The notes: a model not told the origin generated them from the sequence alone. DNA of 20,334 nucleotides from Oceanospirillaceae bacterium UBA2001 (GCA_002335115.1 DDCR01000136.1:1-20334); one strand, 5' to 3'; shown: positions 8,531 to 16,216, counted from the stretch's first letter. Translations and numbers: made by a program.

Positions 8531-9890
8531 CTTCATTCTCTTTTGGCTTTTTGGGCACACGTTTTTTGGGCGCGGCTTTGCCTAGATCTTTGGTCATTTG
8601 CTCACGCCTTTCACCACTTGCAAACTGGTATTCTGTCCACCATTCGCCAAGGTTTCCTAGGTCTTCACCACTGGCTTCGCGTAATAATATAAAATCATAA
8701 GCGGCCCTAAAACGTTTATTGTCTACTAACTCTGCTGCCCTGCTGCCGTGGCGTCGTGGAAGTCTGAGTTGCATGTCCCATATCTCCTTCATGGGGGTAC
8801 TAAATCGCCTCGGAATAGAGGTGTGTTTAACTTGCTGTAATATGACATCTTGCGCCGCTTGGTGCATTGCCGGAATGGGCGGCATATTACGAATTTGGGC
8901 TAATTTTTGTTGCAGGGGATGCCACAACAGCGCCGCCAATAAATAAGCAGGTGTGACGCTCTTACCTTGAGCAATGCGTTCGTCAGAATTACGCAGTGCT
9001 AAAATAACAAAATCTTCCACTTGAAAATCTTCTGTAATATCGCTTTCAATTGCTGCGTCAGTCGCAGGGAATAAAAACTTAAATAAATCATAGTCGCGCA
9101 ATAAATAGTATGTCTGTTCTCCATTGCCAGATAACAGCAGCTTCAATATTTCCTCAAACATTCGCGCTGCAGGTATTGGTTCGAGAAGGTGACCCAGTGT
9201 ATGAATTGGCTCTGCCGTAGCAGGATCAATGACAAAATCTAACTTGGCGGCAAAACGAATGGCCCTGAGCATACGCACTGGATCTTCTCGGTAACGGGCC
9301 TGAGGGTCCCCAATAATGCGAATGCTGCGTTTTTCTATGTCTTCAATACCCCCTGCAAAGTCGTGGATAGCGAAGCCATTAATGTTGTAGTACATAGCGT
9401 TGATGGTGAAATCACGTCGCATCGCGTCGTCATCTACTGTGCCATAAACGTTGTCACGCAATAACATACCATTTTCAGCTTGTTTCGCCTGGTTGCTATT
9501 CTCACTAGAGTGGTGGCTTGCTCGAAAGGTAGCTACTTCGATAATCTCACGGCCAAAGCGCACGTGCACTAAGCGAAAGCGACGGCCAATAAGAATAGAG
9601 TTTCTAAATAGCTTATGCACTTGTTCTGGGTGCGCGTCGGTGGCAATGTCAAAATCTTTCGGGTGTTTTCCTAACAGGATGTCGCGCACGCCTCCCCCGA
9701 CCAAGAAACCTTGGTAACCCGCATCTTTGAGACGATAAAGCACCTTGAGTGCGTTGTCACTGATGTCGCGGCGAGAAATGCCATGATGATCTCGAGTGAT
9801 GATGTTAGGCCCATCGGGCGCTGTTGTTGCTGCTGGTTGATTGCCTTTGACCCTGTTAACCAGCCTAGAAATAAAACCCATAGAAGTCAT
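8523..9890 (-). CDS. pcnB: poly(A) polymerase I
   Basis: A template-independent RNA polymerase that adds A-tails and promotes RNA decay. It is about 455 residues from ATG 9890. The class II nucleotidyltransferase head is clear: GGGVRD (residues 65-70 from this start) and the catalytic DFDIAT (DxD at 79-81). It is followed by RRDFTINAMYY, the RYREDPVRMLRAIRFAAK helix, and an AARMFEE block. RRDISDNALKVLYRL near the N terminus separates PcnB from CCA-adding enzymes. The C terminus is basic and lysine-rich, as in PcnB. The frame is also open from TTG 9914, and ATG 9881 is another candidate. A strong promoter ending at 9933 makes the two ATGs more likely. folK overlaps its stop. Confidence 0.96.
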   Translation of the reverse strand: MTSMGFISRLVNRVKGNQPAATTAPDGPNIITRDHHGISRRDISDNALKVLYRLKDAGYQGFLVGGGVRDILLGKHPKDFDIATDAHPEQVHKLFRNSILIGRRFRLVHVRFGREIIEVATFRASHHSSENSNQAKQAENGMLLRDNVYGTVDDDAMRRDFTINAMYYNINGFAIHDFAGGIEDIEKRSIRIIGDPQARYREDPVRMLRAIRFAAKLDFVIDPATAEPIHTLGHLLEPIPAARMFEEILKLLLSGNGEQTYYLLRDYDLFKFLFPATDAAIESDITEDFQVEDFVILALRNSDERIAQGKSVTPAYLLAALLWHPLQQKLAQIRNMPPIPAMHQAAQDVILQQVKHTSIPRRFSTPMKEIWDMQLRLPRRHGSRAAELVDNKRFRAAYDFILLREASGEDLGNLGEWWTEYQFASGERREQMTKDLGKAAPKKRVPKKPKENEDG

Positions 9891-9932
9891 CAACTCAGTT
9901 CGGTGAAAAATCAAAAAACAAACCTAGCGCGC

Positions 9933-9961
9933 ATTCTACCACTGCCCAGCTAGCTAGACAA
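9933..9961 (-). promoter_or_regulatory. sigma-70 promoter for pcnB-folK-panB-panC
   Basis: Read on the minus strand, TTGTCT (9956-9961) and TAGAAT (9933-9938) are 17 bases apart, with TGG just before the -10 element as an extended -10. The -35 box overlaps the gluQ stop codon. It would start transcription near 9926, leaving about 36 nt before ATG 9890. It is one of the best promoter matches in the window and suggests that pcnB and downstream genes can be transcribed independently of dksA-gluQ. Confidence 0.6.
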
Positions 9962-10826
9962 AGGCAATAGGATCCTGCATGCGTTTGGGTACACATTCAA
10001 TATCCCATTGCCCAGCGGCCCACTCCAATTGCTCTGCCACAGGGGCTTGGCGCAAGCCACACGGCGCAGGATGGCCAAGACGTTCCAAAGCTTCAGACAT
10101 TAGGGCTGGTGCCTGCAGCATGTCCAATGGAGTTGCTAGATTTTGTTTGCTTAGCTTTTGCCCTTGACCATTGACAATAATAGGCAGGTGCCCATAACTA
10201 GGTTGTTTGTAGTTTAAACACGCTTGCAGCCAGACTTGCTGAGGAGTTTGTTGGTAAAGGTCACTACCCCGAATAATATGACTTATTTTTTGCTGGGCAT
10301 CATCTACCACGACAGCAAGCTGATAAGAGAACAGTTGATCTTTACGCTGGAGGACAAAATTACCCACTTCATCGGCTAAATGCTGTGTTTGGGGTCCCAT
10401 AATAGCGTCTTCTACGGTGATGCTTATCGCGGGAGTTGCAACACGCATTGCTACCTCCAGTTGGGATGGCGGCTGCTCCAAGCAATTACATCGATAGAGG
10501 GGCTGGCTGTTTAGCTGTGCACGGCTGCAGCTACAGGAGAAAACATACCCTTGCTGGACTAGCAGTTCTAGGGCTTCCTTATAGGCTGGCTGGCGTTGAC
10601 TTTGGCGCATAGGTTCTTCGTCCCAATGCAATCCAAAGGTGTCTAGGCAGCGAAGAATTTCATCAATAGAGCCGGGGGCAGTGCGAGGTGGGTCTAAGTC
10701 TTCTATGCGCACTAACCAACGGCCTTTATTGACCCGCGCGTCTAGATAACTGGCAACCGCAGTAACCAAAGAGCCAAAGTGTAAAGGACCGCTGGGCGTT
10801 GGAGCAAAGCGGCCTACATAGCTCAT
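9954..10826 (-). CDS. gluQ: glutamyl-Q tRNA(Asp) synthetase
   Basis: A 290-residue paralogue of the catalytic half of glutamyl-tRNA synthetase. It attaches glutamate to queuosine in tRNA(Asp) rather than to a tRNA end. It has RFAPTPSGPLHFGSL with the HIGH-type H16, the class I LVRIEDLDPPR, the zinc-site cysteines in FSCSCSRAQ and RCNC, and a KLSKQ form of KMSKS in the C-terminal third. The anticodon-binding domain of true GltX is absent, which together with the length fixes the identification. It follows dksA by 7 bases, the same pairing as in E. coli and Pseudomonas. ATG 10826 is preceded by AGG about nine bases upstream. Confidence 0.97.
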   Translation of the reverse strand: MSYVGRFAPTPSGPLHFGSLVTAVASYLDARVNKGRWLVRIEDLDPPRTAPGSIDEILRCLDTFGLHWDEEPMRQSQRQPAYKEALELLVQQGYVFSCSCSRAQLNSQPLYRCNCLEQPPSQLEVAMRVATPAISITVEDAIMGPQTQHLADEVGNFVLQRKDQLFSYQLAVVVDDAQQKISHIIRGSDLYQQTPQQVWLQACLNYKQPSYGHLPIIVNGQGQKLSKQNLATPLDMLQAPALMSEALERLGHPAPCGLRQAPVAEQLEWAAGQWDIECVPKRMQDPIAFV

Positions 10827-10833
10827 CTTAGGC

Positions 10834-11277
10834 CTATTTACCTAATTGCTTCTCTTTAATTTCGGCCAGCGTCTTGCAGTCAATGCATAGAGTCGCGGTA
10901 GGCCTGGCTTCTAAACGACGGATGCCAATTTCAACACCACACGTATCACAATAGCCATATTCATCTAGTTCAATTAACTCCAACGTATCATTAATTTTGT
11001 TGGTCAACTTACGTTCCCGATCGCGGGCTCTAAGTTCAAGAGAAAATTCTTCTTCTTGACTGGCTCGATCGTTGGGGTCGGCAAAGTTAGCAGCGTCTTC
11101 TTTGAGGTGGTTAACGGTGCGGTCAACTTCTTCCATTAAGTCTTGTTTCCAAGCATGCAAGATCTGTTTGAAGTGATCTCGCTGGTCGGGACTCATGTAG
11201 TCCTCACCGCTTTTTACCTTGTATGGCATAAAGTGTTTTAAGAGTGATGTATTTGCGTCTGGCATAGCTTGATTCAT
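10834..11277 (-). CDS. dksA: RNA polymerase-binding transcription factor DksA
   Basis: About 147 residues. DksA enters the secondary channel of RNA polymerase and, with ppGpp, represses rRNA promoters and activates amino-acid promoters. The coiled coil carries the tip acidic pair in FADPNDRAS (D67, D70 from this start), then [18 protein letters not shown]. The zinc finger is C110-x2-C113 and C131-x2-C134, so this is the four-cysteine form. The C terminus LAEIKEKQ matches classical DksA. The start is uncertain. ATG 11277 gives a family-like N terminus, the frame is open from TTG 11307, and ATG 11265 is possible. None has a good ribosome-binding site. It heads the minus-strand run with gluQ. 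Confidence 0.96.
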   Translation of the reverse strand: MNQAMPDANTSLLKHFMPYKVKSGEDYMSPDQRDHFKQILHAWKQDLMEEVDRTVNHLKEDAANFADPNDRASQEEEFSLELRARDRERKLTNKINDTLELIELDEYGYCDTCGVEIGIRRLEARPTATLCIDCKTLAEIKEKQLGK

Positions 11278-11501
11278 TGTTGAGGGCAGCAACTTTAGGT
11301 GATACAACCAGAAAGTATGCGCCAGTTAACGGTCTACGTTTTAACGCGGGAAAATAGCAGAATAATGTTAAGAAATCTAGTAAAAATCAGACCTTCTTCG
11401 ATATATTTCAAATTTTCATACCAGTTTAGACCAACAGTTCCTATTATTTTCGTATACAATTCATGCTCTTGCTTCGTTTTAATCAGTTTTTTTCTGCGAG
11501 T

Positions 11502-11530
11502 ATTCTAAACGCCAACTGCGGTTATACTAA
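11502..11530 (-). promoter_or_regulatory. possible dksA promoter
   Basis: On the minus strand, TTAGTA (11525-11530) and TAGAAT (11502-11507) are 17 bases apart. The -10 element is good and the -35 weak. It would give dksA a leader of about 215 nt. The -35 box lies inside a 12-bp palindrome shared with the divergent sfsA side. Confidence 0.35.
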
Positions 11531-11537
11531 TATTAGT
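11526..11537. repeat. 12-bp perfect palindrome between dksA and sfsA
   Basis: ACTAATATTAGT is its own reverse complement. It sits 33 bases before the sfsA ATG and overlaps the candidate dksA -35 box, and TATACT (11523-11528), a -10-like sequence towards sfsA, overlaps its left edge. This is the position of an operator in a divergent promoter region. The rest of 11278-11569 is AT-rich with no convincing gene. Confidence 0.5.
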
Positions 11538-11569
11538 TCAATTATTAAATAGGGCAGGTGATAGGTCAG

Positions 11570-12292
11570 ATGGAATTTTTATTAGCATTACAGCCCGCCA
11601 CTTTGCAGCGTCGGTATAAACGCTTCTTAGCCGATGTAGTCACATCAGATGGAACCCCACTTACCTTACACTGCCCCAACACCGGTTCTATGAAAAACTG
11701 TGCACAACCTAATAGTAGGGTTTGGTTCTGGGATTCGGCCAATGAAAAGCGCAAATATGCTTGTACTTGGGAATTAGTCGAAGTCCAGCAGCAGTTTTTG
11801 GCATGTATCAATACTCAAAGAGCTAATGGATTAGTTGTGGAAGCTATAAATAACGCCACAATTACCCCATTACAAGGCTATAATAAACTAGAAACTGAGA
11901 TTAAATACGGTCAAGAAAACAGTCGTATAGATATTTTTCTAAGCCAACATCAACACCAGCCAGACTGCTATGTTGAGGTGAAAAATGTGACTCTAATGGT
12001 CGGCCAAGGCCAAGGTCTGTTTCCGGATGCAGTGACGCAGCGTGGCAGTAAACACCTGCGTGAATTAGTGCACATGGTGTCGCAGGGATACAGGGCAGTT
12101 TTAGTCTATTGTGTGGCCCACACTGGAATTACTCAAGTTGCCCCAGCGTGGGACCTAGATCCTGCTTATGCAAAAACGTTAGTCTGGGCCATGGAGCAAG
12201 GTGTTGAAGTTATGGCTTATGGGGCGCACATTAGTTTAACTGAAATGAGTTTAGTAAGAGTTGTGCCGTTAAACCTAGGTTCAGGTGATTAA
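11570..12292 (+). CDS. sfsA: SfsA family DNA/RNA nuclease-like protein
   Basis: A 240-residue SfsA protein, named in E. coli for sugar fermentation stimulation. The family has an N-terminal OB-type domain and a C-terminal PD-(D/E)XK-like nuclease domain, and its true role is unsettled. Visible are QRRYKRFLADVVTSDG, LHCPNTGSM, ETEIKYGQENSRIDIF with D121, and CYVEVKNVTL with E136-x-K138, the nuclease-type D...ExK set, then FPDAVTQRGSKHLREL. ATG 11570 gives MEFLLALQPATLQRRYKR, which aligns with the E. coli N terminus, and TAGG precedes it. A GTG at 11558 is less likely. It is divergent from dksA, whereas in E. coli both are on the same strand. Its stop overlaps the convergent Rieske gene stop by 4 nt. 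Confidence 0.95.
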   Translation: MEFLLALQPATLQRRYKRFLADVVTSDGTPLTLHCPNTGSMKNCAQPNSRVWFWDSANEKRKYACTWELVEVQQQFLACINTQRANGLVVEAINNATITPLQGYNKLETEIKYGQENSRIDIFLSQHQHQPDCYVEVKNVTLMVGQGQGLFPDAVTQRGSKHLRELVHMVSQGYRAVLVYCVAHTGITQVAPAWDLDPAYAKTLVWAMEQGVEVMAYGAHISLTEMSLVRVVPLNLGSGD

Positions 12293-12639
12293 GCTGAAGG
12301 AATAGTACAATAAATTTGGTCATCAGACTCTTCCACGTTCACACGGGTAAGAGTCTGATGGTTGCATGGTCCACTAATGCACAACCCATGTTCAATCGTA
12401 AATAAGGCGGCATGGTTAGAGCAACGAATAAACTGCTTATCGCAGTCTAAAAATTGGTTAGGAAGGCATTGCAAGGGAATCTTGCGATGAGGGCAGCTGT
12501 TGAGGTAGGCCACAACCTTACCTTGATGACGTACAATAAACAGATTAGTACCACCAACAATAAAGCCTTTACTTTGGCCCTCTTTTAGCTTGGAGCTTTT
12601 GATAAGTGGGGTGGTTACTTGAGGTGGAATTGGAGTCAT
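12289..12639 (-). CDS. small Rieske-type [2Fe-2S] protein
   Basis: A 116-residue protein that is essentially one Rieske domain. The cluster ligands are C49-x-H51 in CPHRKIPL and C73-x2-H76 in CSNHAALF, separated by a normal distance. The downstream GPC (residues 90-92) matches the third loop of the fold. There is no signal peptide, membrane helix or catalytic oxygenase domain, so it is a soluble ferredoxin-like electron carrier or an NirD-like subunit. Two extra cysteines (C58, C66) lie between the ligand pairs. No oxygenase or reductase partner is in the window. It occupies the place between sfsA and mrcB where E. coli has other genes. ATG 12639 has no clear Shine-Dalgarno sequence. Confidence 0.85.
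   Translation of the reverse strand: MTPIPPQVTTPLIKSSKLKEGQSKGFIVGGTNLFIVRHQGKVVAYLNSCPHRKIPLQCLPNQFLDCDKQFIRCSNHAALFTIEHGLCISGPCNHQTLTRVNVEESDDQIYCTIPSA
12321..12360. repeat. perfect 12-bp inverted repeat inside the end of the Rieske gene
   Basis: CATCAGACTCTT (12321-12332) and AAGAGTCTGATG (12349-12360) are exact reverse complements around a 16-nt loop. It begins 28 bases after the sfsA stop and lies in the last third of the convergent Rieske coding sequence. In the plus-strand RNA three more G-U pairs extend the stem (12318-12320 with 12361-12363). No T-run follows on the plus strand, and the minus-strand sequence after it is only moderately T-rich. Confidence 0.75.
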
Positions 12640-12673
12640 ACATTTGGTTCATAAATTGAATGATTTGGCGGTT

Positions 12674-12682
12674 AGCATAACA
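12674..12682 (-). promoter_or_regulatory. extended -10 element before the Rieske gene
   Basis: On the minus strand TGTTATGCT is an extended -10 (TGn followed by TATGCT) about 35 bases before ATG 12639. No good -35 box stands at 17 bases, which is tolerated by extended -10 promoters. It lies in the 59-base gap shared with divergent mrcB. Confidence 0.35.
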
Positions 12683-12698
12683 GAATTGAGACCCTACA

Positions 12699-14960
12699 TT
12701 GTCTAAGCAACGAGTGCGTAATAAAGTCACATCAAACAGTTCCCTAGGTTGGATATCCTGGATATGGATCTTTAAACTCACCACGGTATTGTTAGTCCTT
12801 GGGGTCGTGGCTTTGATATACATAGACGCCCAGATTAGACACCGGTTTGAGGGCCACAGGTGGTCTTTGCCAGCCAAGGTTTATGCGCGGCCATTAGAGC
12901 TTTTTACCGGTCAACAGTTGGCCCAAGGGCAACTAAAATTTGAGCTCACCCAGTTAGGTTATCGCTGGGTGACGCAAGCAAAGGCTCCTGGGCAAGTGCA
13001 AAAAACGAATCAGGGGATGATTATTTATAGCCGTGGTTTTCGCTTCGTGGGTGGCGATGAACAAGGTCATTTGGTTGAAGTTAACTTAGTAGGTGATAAA
13101 ATTGTTGGCCTGCGTCAAACCTCTGGTGCGAGCATCGCCGTATTGAGACTTGAGCCACAATTAGTAGGTGGCATTTATCCTGCGCATAATGAAGACCGAG
13201 AACTGATTCAGTTGGATGACTTGCCGAATGGTTTTATTGAGACCTTGTTAGCCGTGGAAGATCGCCAATATTACGCTCACTATGGCGTCTCCCCGTGGGG
13301 TATTATGCGGGCGATGTGGGCAAATATTAGGGCGGGTGCCGTAGTGCAAGGTGGTAGTACCTTAACCCAACAACTAGTGAAGAACTTTTACCTTACCGAT
13401 CAGCAAACGTTATGGCGTAAGCTCATTGAAGCCCCCATGGCTTTATTGTTAAATATCCACTACAGCAAAGATGAAGTGTTAGAGGTTTACCTTAATGAGG
13501 TATTTGCTGGACAATCAGGTAAGCGGGCTATCCATGGCTTTGGACTGGCCAGTCGGTTTTATTTTGGGCAACCTGTGAGTGAACTTAAATTACACCAAGT
13601 CGCCTTATTAGTGGGTTTAGTCAAGGGGCCCTCTTATTACAATCCTAGAAGACACCCAAAAAGAGCGACCAACAGGCGTAACTTAGTGCTGTCAGTTTTA
13701 GCTCAGCAAGGGCTCATTTCAGAAACCCAGAAAACCAACTATCAGGCTTTGCCATTAGACCTCACTGAGGCCAAGCAAGTCAGTCGTTATCCAGCCTATA
13801 TGGATTTAGTCAGGCAGCAATTGAAACAGCACTATCAAGCCTCCTCTTTATCCAGTCATGGACTGCGCATCTTCACTAGTTTAGACCCATGGGTGCAGCA
13901 GCAAGCAGATAAGGCCATGCTTGAGCAAGTGGGTAAACTCAAGCAACGCTACAGCAATATAGAGGGCCTGCAAGGAGCTGCAGTGGTCAGTCACAGGGAC
14001 AGTGGTGAGTTGTTAGCTCTAGTTGGTGATTATAATGGGGGCTATGCAGGACACAATTGGGCCTTGGACGAAAGCCGCCAAGTGGGTTCGTTATTGAAAC
14101 CTATCGTACACTTAGCAGCCTTAGAAACGGGGCGCTACAGCCCTAACAGCATTATTGATGATGCCCCAATCGCTTTACCTCAGCCGGATGGGAGTTTATG
14201 GCAGCCGCAAAATTACGATCGTAAATCCCATGGCAAAGTGCCTATGTACGAAACCTTGGTCAAATCTTATAATCAGGCTAATGTGCGCTTAGGATTGGAT
14301 GTAGGGGTAGATAAAGTGCTGCAGCAATTACAACGAATGGGTGTGGAGCAAAGTATTCCTGCGTATCCTTCAGTGTTATTGGGTGCGGTTGAGATGTCTC
14401 CTTTACAAGTTAATCAAGTGTATCAGACCATTGCTAGCAATGGCTTCTATAGTCCCTTAAGCATAGTGCGTCAAGTGACAGAGGCGAATGGCAGGTTGTT
14501 GAGTAACTTCCCGTTTGCGGTGCGGCAAGTGGCCAGCAATGAATCAATTTATATGTTGCAGCATGAAATGCGTTTGGTGGCTAGCCAAGGCACAGCTAAG
14601 GGAGTTTATCGTTATTTGCCTAAGCAGCAAAAAGTGGCCGCAAAAACGGGTACGACAAATGATCAAAAAGACAGTTGGTTTGCTGGCTTTAGTGGCCTGC
14701 ACGTTGCGACAGTATGGCTGGGAAGAGAAGACGCTAAACCCACACCACTAACAGGTGCTGGTGGAGCGCTAAATGTTTGGGGGCAGCTAATGCAGAACTT
14801 GGCTTATGCACACGACGAAGACATCAAGCCACAAACAGTAGCGCATTATTATTTAAACAGAGCCACTGGTGAGGCCATACCCGACAAATGCCCTAATGGT
14901 GTTTGGCTACCTATGCTGAAGACCTCAGCACCTTCCTTTAACGCAAGTTGTGGATATTAG
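12699..14960 (+). CDS. mrcB: penicillin-binding protein 1B (bifunctional transglycosylase/transpeptidase)
   Basis: A 753-residue inner-membrane class A PBP that polymerises and cross-links peptidoglycan. A short basic cytoplasmic tail is followed by one membrane segment (about residues 18-42), a UB2H domain (about 55-140, the site that binds an outer-membrane lipoprotein activator in PBP1b), the GT51 domain and the transpeptidase. The GT domain has catalytic E187 in EDRQYYAHYG, GGSTLTQQLVKN, and RKLIEAPMALLL. The transpeptidase has S464-LL-K467, S523-Y-N525 and K649-TG. The start is TTG 12699. An in-frame TGA lies four codons upstream and there is no ATG before the conserved region, so TTG or the GTG at 12714 must be used. 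lpoP follows after 6 bases. Confidence 0.96.
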   Translation: MSKQRVRNKVTSNSSLGWISWIWIFKLTTVLLVLGVVALIYIDAQIRHRFEGHRWSLPAKVYARPLELFTGQQLAQGQLKFELTQLGYRWVTQAKAPGQVQKTNQGMIIYSRGFRFVGGDEQGHLVEVNLVGDKIVGLRQTSGASIAVLRLEPQLVGGIYPAHNEDRELIQLDDLPNGFIETLLAVEDRQYYAHYGVSPWGIMRAMWANIRAGAVVQGGSTLTQQLVKNFYLTDQQTLWRKLIEAPMALLLNIHYSKDEVLEVYLNEVFAGQSGKRAIHGFGLASRFYFGQPVSELKLHQVALLVGLVKGPSYYNPRRHPKRATNRRNLVLSVLAQQGLISETQKTNYQALPLDLTEAKQVSRYPAYMDLVRQQLKQHYQASSLSSHGLRIFTSLDPWVQQQADKAMLEQVGKLKQRYSNIEGLQGAAVVSHRDSGELLALVGDYNGGYAGHNWALDESRQVGSLLKPIVHLAALETGRYSPNSIIDDAPIALPQPDGSLWQPQNYDRKSHGKVPMYETLVKSYNQANVRLGLDVGVDKVLQQLQRMGVEQSIPAYPSVLLGAVEMSPLQVNQVYQTIASNGFYSPLSIVRQVTEANGRLLSNFPFAVRQVASNESIYMLQHEMRLVASQGTAKGVYRYLPKQQKVAAKTGTTNDQKDSWFAGFSGLHVATVWLGREDAKPTPLTGAGGALNVWGQLMQNLAYAHDEDIKPQTVAHYYLNRATGEAIPDKCPNGVWLPMLKTSAPSFNASCGY

Positions 14961-14966
14961 TCAGTC

Positions 14967-15659
14967 ATGTATAACAACAAAACTACGGCCTTTAAACTGG
15001 GGTTATTAATACTATTAGCGCTGCTTTTAGGTGCCTGTGCGGCGCCTAGCTATGGGCCGATGGTTGAAGATCGTAGTGTGCAAGCCAGGCCATCTGAACG
15101 CATTTCGGCCACAAGCTCTAACACCCCAGTCAAAGTGACAGACACTCCTGCAGCGTCTGCTCCTGCTATTACCCCTAAGCCTCAATCTGACGTGCCCCCA
15201 ACAGCGACTATCACCATAACGGCGCAACCCATATCCAAGCCCATTATAGCGCCTCCAATAAACCAGGCAGCGGCTGCGCCACTCGTCCAAGACAAGGTGC
15301 AAGAAAAGGTAAAAGCACCAACTCTGCCTGCATCAAAACAAGCGGTGGTCGAGCAGTTACTGGCTGACGCTGACCAGCTAAAAGCTCAGGGAAAGGAGAC
15401 TCAAGCAGTGATTCAATTACAAAGAGCTCAGCGTATTGCTCCGCGTGATCCTAAAGTTTATGCGCGTTTAGCCGCCTTGCAACTGTCTTTAGGTGAAGCT
15501 GCTAGAGCTGAGCAATTAGCCCTTAAAGGTTTAACTTTAGTGCCTAATAAAAAAACGTATCAATATTATTTTTGGAAACTTATTGGCGCTAGCCGAAGTC
15601 ACTTAGGCGACTCAGAAGGTGAAGCTAAAGCCATAGTGGAATCCGCAAAATATAAGTAG
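14967..15659 (+). CDS. lpoP: TPR lipoprotein, probable PBP1b activator LpoP
   Basis: A 230-residue outer-membrane lipoprotein. The signal peptide ends in a lipobox LGAC with lipidated C24, and alanine at +2 predicts sorting to the outer membrane. A long proline-, alanine- and threonine-rich linker (about residues 45-120) could cross the periplasm. The C-terminal part (about 128-228) has TPR-like helices, for example AVIQLQRAQRIAP and RLAALQLSLGEAARAEQLAL. In Pseudomonas aeruginosa the lipoprotein LpoP, also TPR-containing and encoded next to the PBP1b gene, activates that enzyme. Architecture and the 6-base spacing to mrcB support the same role here, but direct homology was not tested. The last 61 bases overlap the convergent gene on the other strand. 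Confidence 0.8.
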   Translation: MYNNKTTAFKLGLLILLALLLGACAAPSYGPMVEDRSVQARPSERISATSSNTPVKVTDTPAASAPAITPKPQSDVPPTATITITAQPISKPIIAPPINQAAAAPLVQDKVQEKVKAPTLPASKQAVVEQLLADADQLKAQGKETQAVIQLQRAQRIAPRDPKVYARLAALQLSLGEAARAEQLALKGLTLVPNKKTYQYYFWKLIGASRSHLGDSEGEAKAIVESAKYK

Positions 15660-16213
15660 CCGCCAAAAGCGAGTAGGGTTAAGCCACTCCAAAGCAACAT
15701 AGTGCCAGTATGAAATGAGCCTAAGGTGACCATCATTAATGCAAAATAAAAGCCCACTCCGATATAGAGTCTGTTACTTGCTTGGCCCTGAAGTCTCGCT
15801 GTTCTTATAATTCGGTATATAGACCATAATGAGGCCAATAAGCAGATCCAGAGAATAAATTCACCATAAGCATGGCCATTTTCTGCTCGACGCATGAGTT
15901 CAAACATGGCGGCTAAAGCTAAAAAAATCCGACCCCAAGTAGCCCGTTGCCACTGCCATCCCATGGCCACATCTAACATGATTAATGCCATCATTGGAAA
16001 CCCTACGTACAAGCTCAGATTTTGACCCAAAACGACCATTTCAGATTCAATAAGTGGGCTCAGAATTGGACTGTTGGTAAAGCACGCGTAGGCCCCTAAC
16101 CAGAGGCACGAAGCTGCTATTTTATGGGTGTCTTGAAGCCTTTTGAGGCGCCACAGAACGCACCCAAAGAGAATTAGGCTGGCCGCTACTAATAGGTAAC
16201 TGAAGCTCAACAT
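15599..16213 (-). CDS. polytopic membrane protein of unknown function
   Basis: I do not recognise this gene. The product is about 204 residues with roughly six or seven hydrophobic segments (near 2-22, 32-50, 62-85, 92-110, 116-136, 149-170 and 172-190). Positive residues lie after the first segment (RLKRLQDTHK) and after the fifth (RIIRTARLQGQ), suggesting those loops face the cytoplasm. Features that may matter are MRRAENGHAYGEF and GSFHTGTMLLW. There is no signal peptidase site or cofactor motif I can name. ATG 16213 starts 3 bases after the hemL stop, so it is probably co-transcribed with hemL. A TTG at 16216 is also in frame. Its 3' end overlaps lpoP by 61 bases in convergent orientation. 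Confidence 0.75.
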   Translation of the reverse strand: MLSFSYLLVAASLILFGCVLWRLKRLQDTHKIAASCLWLGAYACFTNSPILSPLIESEMVVLGQNLSLYVGFPMMALIMLDVAMGWQWQRATWGRIFLALAAMFELMRRAENGHAYGEFILWICLLASLWSIYRIIRTARLQGQASNRLYIGVGFYFALMMVTLGSFHTGTMLLWSGLTLLAFGGYLYFADSTMALASPSESPK

Positions 16214-16216
16214 CAA

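Noticed and set aside
11299..11508. A 69-codon plus-strand frame between dksA and sfsA
   Set aside because: AT-rich, no ribosome-binding site, low-complexity translation, and it occupies the divergent promoter region. I treat it as non-coding.
12569..12877. A 102-codon minus-strand frame overlapping the start of mrcB and of the Rieske gene
   Set aside because: It crosses the divergent gap and two well-supported genes in another frame, with no recognisable domain.
15670..15688. Short hairpin (GAGT/ACTC with GG/CC) after lpoP
   Set aside because: Six pairs with a bulge, no T-run, and it is inside the convergent coding sequence. Not distinguishable from chance.
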